A stretch of DNA of 64,000 bases, from assembly GCF_019222765.1 (NCBI RefSeq), contig NZ_CP078145.1:4092001-4156000 (forward strand), given 5' to 3'. The position numbers and the translations under genes were made by a program. Positions 34,114 through 41,630 of this stretch are shown here, in pieces (position 1 is the stretch's first letter; every line of letters begins with the position of its first letter). The notes below the pieces were generated by a model. That model was given only the letters and a program-made list of their open reading frames with translations, had not been told where the DNA came from and searched no databases. The DNA comes from Nocardia iowensis. GTDB taxonomy: Bacteria > Actinomycetota > Actinomycetes > Mycobacteriales > Mycobacteriaceae.

Positions 34114-34477
34114 CCCAACTCTCCAAACTCTTCGGCAAGACGAGCGCAGCGTTACAACCTCGGCGTGGCGGGCCGGAGGCGATTTCGGCTTGCTCATACT
34201 CGAAATCTTTGTCTCCCACGCTCGTAACCGCGATACCCGAGTTCCATGAGACGTCCAGCGTGGAAACCAAGCACATGCAAATGCCGCGGAGGGCGCGTTG
34301 GCCAGCAGTCCAGAATGGTTGGCTGGCATAGCTTCTCAACTCGCACCCATGCAGATGCGCGTGCAGTTCGGTGTCGATGACGTGATCCCGCTTGGTCTCG
34401 GTCTGCGACGGCAGCGCCGAAAATTGTTGGTGTGCTGCGGATCGCGTGATCGCTTCGGTTGGTTGCGGCGGTGTTGT

Positions 34478-36148
34478 TCAGGGCAGGGTCGGCAGATAGT
34501 CCGGAGCCTTGCGAGCCGGTGTCGCCTGCTCGTATGCGTAGGCGTAGGCGATCAGTTGTGCGTCGCTGAACCGCGTTCCGATGAAGGACAAGCCGAGCGG
34601 CAGCGTATCGCGGGCATATCCGGCGGGCACGGTGGCGATCGGGTACCCGGCCATCGCGGAGTTGCGCGTGGAACTGGCGAATGATGTTCCGCCGCCCTGA
34701 TATTCGAGTTTCGGGGCTGGTGCCTCGGTCGGAGTGACGATCGCGTCGAGCCGGTCTCGGGTCAGCGCATCGTCGATGGCTCGCCGGGCTTGATCGGTCG
34801 CGGCTTGGCGGTGTGCGCGGTAGGTCGGATCGGTCAGGTCGCCATCGGTCTTGTCGGCCATCTCGAACAGTTCTTGGCCGAAACCGGCCAGTTCGGTGTC
34901 GGCGTGGCGGCGGTTGTAGTCGATCAGTTCGGTCAGGTCCTTCGGGTGCTCGCCGGGGGTGGCGGCGAGGTAGGCGTTCAGGTCGTGTTTGAACTCGGTC
35001 AAGACGGCCGGTAGCAGGTCGCGGGTCACCACCTCGTCGGAGTTGGGGACGTCGACGTTGTCGACGACGACGGCGCCCAGGCCGCGCAGCCGCGCCACGG
35101 TGGCATCGAAGACTCGGTCCACGTCGGGGTCTATCCCGACACGACCGGTGCGCCATATGCCGATTCGCTTGCCGCGCAGCGAGTTCGGGTCGAGCAGGGA
35201 CCGGTAGTCGGTGGGCAGCATGTCCTGGGCGACGGCGGTGTCGGGATCGTTCGGATCGACACCATAGATAGCCGACAGGGTCAGTGCGGCATCGGCGACG
35301 TTGCGCGCGATCGGTCCGGCGGTGTCGTGGCGCAAGGTGATCGGCACAATGCCGCTGCGGCTGACCAGGCCCACCGTCGGTTTGATGCCGACCGTCGACG
35401 TCGCACTCGCCGGGCACACGATCGACCCGTCGGTCTCGGTGCCGATCGTTACCGCGGCAAGAGCGGCAGCGGCGGCCACGGCAGACCCGCTGGAGGATCC
35501 ACACGGGCTGCGGTCGAGGACGTAGGGGTTGCGGGTTTGTCCGCCGGTGGCGCTCCAGCCGGCGATCTGGTTGGTGGAGCGGAAGTTTGCCCACTCGGAG
35601 AGGTTCGCCTTGCCCACGATTACGGCTCCGGCTGCGCGCAATCGACCGACGAGGAAAGCGTCGGTGGTGGGCTCGGCCGTGAGCAGCGCCGACGAGCCGG
35701 CGGTCGTCGGTTGCTTGTCGGCGGTGTCGATGTTGTCTTTGACCAGGACGGGGATGCCCTCCAGTGGCCCACGCGACCGCTGTGCGCGGCGCCGGTCGTC
35801 GCTGTCGCGCGCGATCGAGACCGCATCCGGATTCACCGCGATCACAGCGTGCAGAAGGGGATTGAGACTTTCGATCCGCTTCAGATAGGCCCCGGTCAGT
35901 TGTTCAGAGCTCAACCTGCCGGTGTCCATGGCGTGCTGGAGATCGCTGATCGTGATGCGTTCCAGATCCAGCCCGGCCACCACCGATGGGGCGTCGGCGT
36001 TCGGTGCAGCCGTGCTCGACGCGGTAGGGGGCGGGTCACTCGTCGCGCTGGAGTTGGTACCAGCACCGGGATCACACGCTGTTGCCAGGCCCACCAGCAC
36101 CACCGTGGCCAGCGCACCAGGCAGTGTTGGTTTCCGAGGTCGGGACAT
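34478..36148 (-). CDS. amidase-family lipoprotein
   Basis: This 556-residue amidase-signature enzyme has a lipoprotein signal (VVLVGLATAC, Cys at residue 25) and a Ser/Thr/Pro-rich linker. The Ser-cisSer-Lys triad is visible as Lys in VLVKDNID, Ser in CGSSSGSA and Ser in TETDGSIVCPAS. The subgroup with DLQHAMDTGRLSSEQLTGAYLKRIE hydrolyses amides of unknown identity; extracytoplasmic location suggests nutrient release. Its last residues (APDYLPTLP) are typical of the family. GGAGAG precedes the ATG. No operon partner is seen. Confidence 0.92.
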   Translation of the reverse strand: MSRPRKPTLPGALATVVLVGLATACDPGAGTNSSATSDPPPTASSTAAPNADAPSVVAGLDLERITISDLQHAMDTGRLSSEQLTGAYLKRIESLNPLLHAVIAVNPDAVSIARDSDDRRRAQRSRGPLEGIPVLVKDNIDTADKQPTTAGSSALLTAEPTTDAFLVGRLRAAGAVIVGKANLSEWANFRSTNQIAGWSATGGQTRNPYVLDRSPCGSSSGSAVAAAAALAAVTIGTETDGSIVCPASATSTVGIKPTVGLVSRSGIVPITLRHDTAGPIARNVADAALTLSAIYGVDPNDPDTAVAQDMLPTDYRSLLDPNSLRGKRIGIWRTGRVGIDPDVDRVFDATVARLRGLGAVVVDNVDVPNSDEVVTRDLLPAVLTEFKHDLNAYLAATPGEHPKDLTELIDYNRRHADTELAGFGQELFEMADKTDGDLTDPTYRAHRQAATDQARRAIDDALTRDRLDAIVTPTEAPAPKLEYQGGGTSFASSTRNSAMAGYPIATVPAGYARDTLPLGLSFIGTRFSDAQLIAYAYAYEQATPARKAPDYLPTLP

Positions 36149-36591
36149 CGTCTCTCCGATCGTGGCAAGGCAAGCCGTGGCGGTACGGCGACCGCGAGCG
36201 CCGCAGCGCGCCAGGGCAGGTACGAAAAGGTTCGGACACCATCATCGAGACGAACCGGCACAGCGGGAATCCTGCTGACTACCCACCCGAGGTAGCGCTA
36301 GCCGGAGGGTGGCCGCCTGCCAGATGCTCGGCAGCTTAGGCTGCGAACACGGGCACTGGTCGCCCCGGTGGGATACATCTCGTACGAAGGATTTTCAGGC
36401 AAGCTTGGGAACTTCTCGATCAGGTAGGCAGCACAGCCGTGCCGCGCTGAAGGCAATGCTGGAGAACGGGTTCGGTGGGCGGACCGAGAGCTTGCTTGCC
36501 GAAGATCATGCCGCCCAGCATGGGACCACTGTTCTCGCCGATGATTCGGTGGCTATCGCGGCTGGGCGGCGGGCTGGGAGGGAGAGCTGTC
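36149..36591. other. 443-base gap with no recognised gene
   Basis: The stretch between the divergent amidase and repeat-protein genes holds no frame I can support. It includes the promoters of both genes; no palindrome stands out. Confidence 0.4.
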
Positions 36592-37665
36592 ATGTCGATG
36601 CCTTTGGAGGGTGTTTCCGGCGATGCCGCGCAGGCCGGCGTAACGGGCAAGAATTCCGCGGGTGGAGTTGGCGTGTGGGGTGAGGGTGCGGCGAGTGGCG
36701 GTGAGGGCGTGCACGGTGTCAGCTTCGGCAACACCGCCGGTGTCGCGGGTTACAACGAGAGCCCGAACGGTGGCAGCGGCGTGTGGGGCCGGGGGGCCGA
36801 ATCCGGTGGCGAAGGTGTGACAGGGTATTCCCGCACTGGATACGCTGGCGTCGGCGGCTATAACCACAACCCCAACGGCGGCGTCGGCGTGTGGGGTGAG
36901 GGTGCGAAGAGCGGCGGCGAGGGCGTGCACGGTGTCAGCTACGGCAACACCGCGGGCGTCGCGGGTTACAACGAGAGCCCGAGCGGTGGCAGCGGCGTGT
37001 GGGGCCGGGGCGCTGAATCCGGTGGCGAAGGTGTGACGGGGAATTCCCGCACCGCCCATGCCGGCGTCGGCGGCTACAACCTCAGCAACGGTCCGGGGGT
37101 ATGGGGCGTCGGGGGACCGCACGGCGGTGAGGGGGTACACGGTGAAACCCATTCGAATCACGCGGCGATCGCCGGCTACAACAAGGGCCGCGGTGACGCG
37201 GGCTATTTCGAGGGGAACGTGACCGTCAAAGGCAATATCACCGTGACGGGGGATCTGTTCTTGGCCGGGGCCGATTACGCGGAGGCGCTGACCTGCGGTG
37301 AGTCAGGGATCGCCGCGGGCACGGTTGTGGTCGTCGGTGAGAGCGGCGCGGTGCATCCGTGCCGCCGGGAATACGACACCGCGGTCGCCGGAATCGTTTC
37401 AGGCGCAGGCGGTGTCGCGCCCGCGATCGTGCTCGACCGCCACGACGAGAGCGTGAACATCGCGCTGATGGGCAAGGTGTGGTGCGCCGCCGACGCGACG
37501 CAGAGCCCGATCCGCCCCGGCGACCTGCTGACAACCTCGACCACCACCGGGCACGCGCGCCGGGTCTCCGACATGAGCCGCGGCCTGGGGTCCATCATCG
37601 GCAAGGCGCTGACCGCCCTGGACTCCGGCCAAGGCCTCGTCCGCGTTCTCGTCAGCCCTCGCTGA
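36592..37665 (+). CDS. Gly-rich repeat protein with phage-tail-like C-terminal domain
   Basis: This 357-residue protein starts at ATG 36592 behind GGGAGGGAG. After about 20 residues come five units of about 36 residues with the pattern GVWGxGAxSGGEGVHGxSxGNTAGVAGYN, the kind of regular repeat expected of a beta-helix or beta-prism stalk. The last unit passes into AGYFEGNVTVKGNITVTGDL. The C-terminal about 130 residues (ADYAEALTC, then YDTAVAGIVSG and a hydrophobic core) resemble the C-terminal tail-fibre/peptidase G2-like domains that trimerise and self-cleave in phage proteins. There is no signal peptide. No phage genes are nearby. The role is unknown. Confidence 0.75.
   Translation: MSMPLEGVSGDAAQAGVTGKNSAGGVGVWGEGAASGGEGVHGVSFGNTAGVAGYNESPNGGSGVWGRGAESGGEGVTGYSRTGYAGVGGYNHNPNGGVGVWGEGAKSGGEGVHGVSYGNTAGVAGYNESPSGGSGVWGRGAESGGEGVTGNSRTAHAGVGGYNLSNGPGVWGVGGPHGGEGVHGETHSNHAAIAGYNKGRGDAGYFEGNVTVKGNITVTGDLFLAGADYAEALTCGESGIAAGTVVVVGESGAVHPCRREYDTAVAGIVSGAGGVAPAIVLDRHDESVNIALMGKVWCAADATQSPIRPGDLLTTSTTTGHARRVSDMSRGLGSIIGKALTALDSGQGLVRVLVSPR
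36670..37101. repeat. two tandem 216-bp repeats inside the Gly-rich protein gene
   Basis: Bases 36670-36885 and 36886-37101 are near copies, each coding two different 36-residue units (one with VHGVS, one with VTGxSRT). Long runs match exactly, such as GTGTGGGGTGAGGGTGCG and the start of the AACGAGAGCCCGA segment, which indicates recent duplication or ongoing homogenisation. Confidence 0.85.
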
Positions 37666-37915
37666 GCGGCGGCCGTCCGATGGGGAACGCGCGCAGGCTG
37701 GGGCCGTTGGCGCGGCGGCGGGTCACCGACCAGGTGACCTCCGCGAAAACGGCCTTGCGCCCGCTCCGGGACTTCGCTCCCTGACCCCGGGCGAGCCCAT
37801 CAGCGTGCGCCAGCTCATGATCTAGCGTCGTGTCTGCCTCGGGCACATAACAACTCAACACACGCACATGCCGATTTTGTAGCGACCAATTCCGAGTCCC
37901 GGCACCCGGCCGCGT

Positions 37916-39088
37916 TCACCGATTAGCGGCCAGCACTGCCGCGAGGCCTTCTTGCAGGTCCTTGAGGAAATATTCGGGAACCTCCAGCGACGGGAAATGT
38001 CCGCCGGTTTCGGGCGACCGCCATCGGACGATCTGTCGGTACCGCTCCTGTGCCCAGGGGCGCGGACACTTCTCGACGTCGCGGGGATACATCGTCAGTG
38101 CTGACGGGACGTCGACCCGAAGTTCGGGATCGAGCAAGTTGTGGCTTTCGTAGTAGATACGGGCCGCCGATGCGCCGGTCCGCGTCAGCCAATACAGGGT
38201 GACGTCGTCAAGAACGCGGTCCATGGAAATCGTCTCGAACGGGCTGTCTTCGGTATCTGTCCACTCGGCGAACTTGTCGAGGATCCAGGCAAGAAGCCCG
38301 ACCGGTGAGTCGACGAGCGAGTAGCCGATGGTCTGCGGTCGGGTCGCCTGCTGCTTCGCGTACGCCGCGCGGTGGCGCCAGAAATCGCGGGTTTCCTCGA
38401 TCCAAGTGCGCTCGACCGCCGTCAGCCCGTCCGTTGTCAACCCCGGCGGTGCCTCCGCGAACGTTGTGTGGATGCCGAGAACGTGCGCCGGGAACCTGCC
38501 GCCGAGAACCGTGGTGATATTGCCTCCCCAGTCGCCGCCGTGGGCGACGAACTTGCGGTAGCCGAGCCTTCCCATCAGTTCCACCCATGCGGCCGCGATC
38601 TTTTCGGTTCCCCACCCGGTGATGGCCGGCTTGTCGCTGTAACCAAAGCCTGGTAGCGACGGGACCACGACGTGGAACGCCGGCGCGTCTGCGTCTTTCG
38701 GATCTGCCAGCTCGTCTACTACATCGATGAACCGAACAATGCTGTCTGGCCAGCCGTGCGTCAAGATCAGGGGAGTGGCATCGGCGCGCGCGGATCGGCG
38801 GTGCAGGAAGTGGATTCCCAGATCATCAATGGTCGTGCGGAACTGGCCGATTCGGTTGAGGCGCTCTTCGAAACTCCGCCAGTCGTACCCGGTGCGCCAG
38901 TAGTTCACGACATCGACGAGGTCGGCGAGGGGAACGCCCTGTTCCCATCGGCGAGGGTCGGGCGCGGCGCGATAGACCGTCTCGGCCTCCGGTAGCCGCG
39001 CCGCGGCCAATCGCGCGCGCAGATCATCGAGGTCAGCGTCAGGTGCGTGGGCTTCGAATGCGTGCACGTCGCTGGTTGGACGGGGCAT
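37916..39088 (-). CDS. epoxide hydrolase (EHN plus alpha/beta hydrolase)
   Basis: This complete 390-residue epoxide hydrolase has an N-terminal EHN domain (about residues 8-110, with GYDWRSFEERLNRI), oxyanion motif HGWPDS, nucleophile Asp in GGDWGG, cap Tyr residues and catalytic His in GGHFPSLEVP. It should open epoxides to vicinal diols through an alkyl-enzyme ester. AGGAGG lies 5 bases before ATG 39088. It is divergent from a CGNR regulator gene, with three related operators in the 103-base gap, so it is probably substrate induced. A truncated paralogue lies at 32611. Confidence 0.93.
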   Translation of the reverse strand: MPRPTSDVHAFEAHAPDADLDDLRARLAAARLPEAETVYRAAPDPRRWEQGVPLADLVDVVNYWRTGYDWRSFEERLNRIGQFRTTIDDLGIHFLHRRSARADATPLILTHGWPDSIVRFIDVVDELADPKDADAPAFHVVVPSLPGFGYSDKPAITGWGTEKIAAAWVELMGRLGYRKFVAHGGDWGGNITTVLGGRFPAHVLGIHTTFAEAPPGLTTDGLTAVERTWIEETRDFWRHRAAYAKQQATRPQTIGYSLVDSPVGLLAWILDKFAEWTDTEDSPFETISMDRVLDDVTLYWLTRTGASAARIYYESHNLLDPELRVDVPSALTMYPRDVEKCPRPWAQERYRQIVRWRSPETGGHFPSLEVPEYFLKDLQEGLAAVLAANR

Positions 39089-39109
39089 GAGACCTCCTGG
39101 CCATCGTGG

Positions 39110-39189
39110 AACCGGCTAAGACCTAGTGTGAACCGGCTAAGACGGTTCTAACATGGCGGCATGTCGGTGTGCAACCAGCTAAGGTGGTT
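39110..39189. promoter_or_regulatory. three copies of an AACCGGCTAAGA-type operator
   Basis: AACCGGCTAAGACC (39110-39123), GAACCGGCTAAGACGGTTC (39130-39148) and AACCAGCTAAGGTGGTT (39173-39189) share one core. The second and third are inverted repeats with AACC/GGTT arms. They fill the gap between the epoxide hydrolase and CGNR genes; the third ends 2 bases before the CGNR start. Confidence 0.7.
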
Positions 39190-39191
39190 CC

Positions 39192-39761
39192 ATGCCTGCT
39201 GGGTTCCCTGACTTTCGCCTCGGTAATGTGCTGGCGACCAGCTTTACGGGGACGCTGTCGGAGCGTCATGGCGACGCTGTGGAGCGCATTCCCACACCGC
39301 AGCGACTGGTCGACTGGCTGGTAGTGAATGGCCTTGCCGTGGAGTCCTGCACCGACGCCCAGCTCGAACTCGCTCGCGAACTGAGGGAATCAATTCACGC
39401 CGCCGCGACAGCGGCCGCGATCCACGATGCTCTCCCTGCGTCTGCTGTCCAAGTCATCAATGACTGCAGCATCCAGGGTCGGGCCGCGGCTATTCTGACG
39501 CCCGACGGCAATCGACGATGGCGACTCAGCTCGGCTTCCTGCGTAGAAGATGCCCTAGGCGTAATCGCCGCCGACGCGATCAGCATCATCGCAGGCGAAC
39601 GAGACGGAAAATTGGCGTTGTGCGCATCGCCAACCTGCCAAGCCGCCTTCTTCGACACCAGCCAAAGTCGCACCCGCAAATGGTGCGACATGAACACGTG
39701 CGGGAATCGTCAGAAGAAGGCGCGCTTCAATGCCAACCAGCGCAAGAACATTAGAGGCTGA
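39192..39761 (+). CDS. CGNR zinc-finger transcriptional regulator (ABATE domain)
   Basis: This 189-residue protein has an N-terminal ABATE-like stress/ligand domain (about 1-135) with RLVDWLVVNGL. The C-terminal CGNR zinc finger is LCASPTCQAAFFDTSQSRTR followed by KWCDMNTCGNRQK, where four Cys bind zinc. The family is thought to bind DNA as regulators, often next to the enzyme it controls. The ATG lies only 2 bases after an operator, so the transcript is probably near leaderless and autoregulated. It likely controls the divergent epoxide hydrolase gene. Confidence 0.88.
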   Translation: MPAGFPDFRLGNVLATSFTGTLSERHGDAVERIPTPQRLVDWLVVNGLAVESCTDAQLELARELRESIHAAATAAAIHDALPASAVQVINDCSIQGRAAAILTPDGNRRWRLSSASCVEDALGVIAADAISIIAGERDGKLALCASPTCQAAFFDTSQSRTRKWCDMNTCGNRQKKARFNANQRKNIRG

Positions 39762-39792
39762 CCACTCTCGACGAGAGTATCGAAGCCTTCTC

Positions 39793-40173
39793 TCACGTCC
39801 AGAAACCTCGGTACAGCAGGTAGCAGCCGAACGCCGACGCGAGCGACATGTAGATGTAGACGAGCAAGGCATGGTCGTTCGTCTTGCGGACCGCGTTGCG
39901 CGCGAAGCCGAGCTCGAGGAACCGCACGACGCCCTTGATCGTGTTGACCCATCCCATCGTGGTCAGCACACCGACCAGCCCCCATTCCCAGCGGTGTTCC
40001 ACCGCAAGTGATGCCGCGCCCGTGACGAGGCTGATCAGTCCGGACAGGATCACGAACTCTTCAATCTCCTTGGCTCGCAACAGCGCATCGTAGAACCGCC
40101 GGCTGGTGAGGGCTGGTAGGTAGGTGCCCACGGTGATCAGGCCCCAGAAGATCGCCAACGCGTGTGAGTCCAC
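39793..40173 (-). CDS. small multi-pass membrane protein, 126 aa
   Basis: This protein has three to four hydrophobic segments (about residues 6-22, 40-58, 64-82 and 102-122) separated by charged loops (SRRFYDALLRAKEIEE). The GTG 40173 start follows a G-rich purine run. I do not know the family. It is divergent from a TetR gene with a large double operator between them, which makes it the likely TetR target; in such pairs the target is often a transporter-like or DUF membrane protein. Confidence 0.7.
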   Translation of the reverse strand: MDSHALAIFWGLITVGTYLPALTSRRFYDALLRAKEIEEFVILSGLISLVTGAASLAVEHRWEWGLVGVLTTMGWVNTIKGVVRFLELGFARNAVRKTNDHALLVYIYMSLASAFGCYLLYRGFWT

Positions 40174-40223
40174 AGGCCCCCCTATGGTCGCTCGTTTCGC
40201 TCGCTGACGGTGCGTACGCCGCG

Positions 40224-40274
40224 AGCTGACTTACCGGAAGGTAAGCGTAACACTTACCTTCCGGTAAGTCAGCT
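40224..40274. promoter_or_regulatory. double TetR operator: 51-bp perfect inverted repeat
   Basis: Bases 40224-40245 and 40253-40274 are perfect inverted repeats of 22 bases around the 7-base centre CGTAACA. Each arm itself contains CTTACCGGAAGGTAAG or its complement, an operator-sized palindrome, so two repressor dimers can bind. It ends 11 bases before the TetR start. Confidence 0.85.
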
Positions 40275-40285
40275 AGAGTTGTCGG

Positions 40286-40840
40286 GTGGCACGTTCCGTC
40301 CCTAACACCAGAGAGCGCATCCAAGAGGTGGCGCTCGAGATGTTCGCCCGGCAGGGTGTTCAGCGCACCAGTCTGCAGGACATCGCGAATCGTCTCGGCA
40401 TCACGAAACCGGCGCTCTACTACCACTTCTCCTCACGGGAGGATCTGGTTCGCAGCATCGTGCAACCTCTTATTCAGGAGGGTGACGAACTAGTGGTGAG
40501 GCATGAACGGCGAAACGTTGTGGTGGTGTCCGAGCTGCTGACGGACTACTTCGACTTCCACTATCGCCACCGAGAGAAACTGATGCTCGTTCTCGCGGAG
40601 CTGAGGATTCTGGGAGAAGTCGAATCCATCGACGCGGCGCTGGACTGGCGTCGACGATTGGTCAGACTTGTGTTCGGGGCGGATCCCACTCTCGATCAAG
40701 CAGCCCGGGCGATCATGGCATTCGGCGGAATTCAGGACTGCTGCCTGCAACTGCCCGAAGTCCCGCCCGAACGACTACGTACGGCTGCGGTCGGTGCTGC
40801 GCTCACGGTGCTCGGCGCGGCGGGCAACGGTACGACCTGA
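40286..40840 (+). CDS. TetR family regulator
   Basis: This 184-residue regulator has an N-terminal TetR domain (TRERIQEVALEMFARQGVQRTS, LQDIANRLGITKPALYYHF) and a helical effector-binding half typical of single-domain repressors. The start is GTG 40286, just after the double operator, so autorepression is likely. The divergent membrane-protein gene should be under the same control. The ligand is unknown. Confidence 0.92.
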   Translation: MARSVPNTRERIQEVALEMFARQGVQRTSLQDIANRLGITKPALYYHFSSREDLVRSIVQPLIQEGDELVVRHERRNVVVVSELLTDYFDFHYRHREKLMLVLAELRILGEVESIDAALDWRRRLVRLVFGADPTLDQAARAIMAFGGIQDCCLQLPEVPPERLRTAAVGAALTVLGAAGNGTT

Positions 40841-40930
40841 GCGAGAAGGGTCGCGTATCGGCTGACAACGGGCATCGCCGCGACGGGGCGCCGATCGTCG
40901 CGATACATCAAGGGCGAGAAGGCATTTTAC

Positions 40931-41587
40931 TCATTTCAAGTCAGCGGCGGCGGCTTCGAGGTCGGTGATGCTGCCCGACATGATGGTCCGCAGGTGTGCG
41001 GTGATGTGTTCGACGGGCCAATCCCACCACGCCACTGCCCGCAACCGGGCGATGTCCTGGTCGCTGTAGCGCGTTCGGATGAGGCGGGCTGGATTGCCGC
41101 CGACAATGCCGTAGTCGGGCACGTCGCCGGTGACCACGGAGCCGGTGCTGATGATCGCGCCGTGACCGATCCGCACGCCGGGCATCACGGTCGCGCCGTT
41201 ACCGAACCAGACGTCGTTGCCGACGACCGTGTCCCCTCGGCTCGGCAAGCCGGTGAGCAGGTCGAAGTGGTCCGACCACGAGCCGCCCATGGTTGGAAAA
41301 GGAAAGGTCGAGGGGCCGTCCATGCGATGGTTGGCGCCGTTCATGATGAACCGCACTCCGGTGCCCAGGGCGCAGAACTTCCCGATGATCAGTTTCTCCG
41401 GCCCATAGTGGTAGAGCACGTTGCGGGTTTCGAACGCGGTCGGATCGTCCGGGTCGTCGTAGTAGGAGAACTCCCCGACCTCGATCAGCGGCGAGGTGAC
41501 CAGCGGTTTCAACAGCACCACCCGCGGTTGGCCGGGCATGGGGTGGAGCACGGTCGGGTCGGCCGGAATCAAGGGACCATTGGGCAC
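40931..41587 (-). CDS. CatB/Vat-like xenobiotic O-acetyltransferase
   Basis: This 218-residue left-handed beta-helix acetyltransferase belongs to the CatB-related family (streptogramin A and chloramphenicol acetyltransferases). The hexapeptide coil is visible (LIIGKFCALGTGVRFIMNGA; VVGNDVWFGNGATVMPGVRIG). The catalytic His lies in NGANHRMDG and the conserved WWDWP near the end is typical of VatD/CatB. The start is GTG 41587 with AAGGAG 8 bases upstream. The ABC-F gene lies 43 bases upstream in the same direction. Many chromosomal homologues have unknown substrates, so actual drug resistance is an inference. Confidence 0.87.
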   Translation of the reverse strand: MPNGPLIPADPTVLHPMPGQPRVVLLKPLVTSPLIEVGEFSYYDDPDDPTAFETRNVLYHYGPEKLIIGKFCALGTGVRFIMNGANHRMDGPSTFPFPTMGGSWSDHFDLLTGLPSRGDTVVGNDVWFGNGATVMPGVRIGHGAIISTGSVVTGDVPDYGIVGGNPARLIRTRYSDQDIARLRAVAWWDWPVEHITAHLRTIMSGSITDLEAAAADLK

Positions 41588-41630
41588 AGCGAAACTCCTT
41601 CAGTGCGTGGGTGATCGGGAATCGGCGAGG

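Noticed and set aside
36670..37101. Regular repeats considered as a CRISPR or VNTR array
   Set aside because: The units are in frame, code for a coherent Gly-rich protein and have no spacer-repeat alternation.
37652..37867. 71-codon minus-strand frame after the repeat-protein gene
   Set aside because: Ends inside the repeat-protein gene, no ribosome site and no recognised domain.
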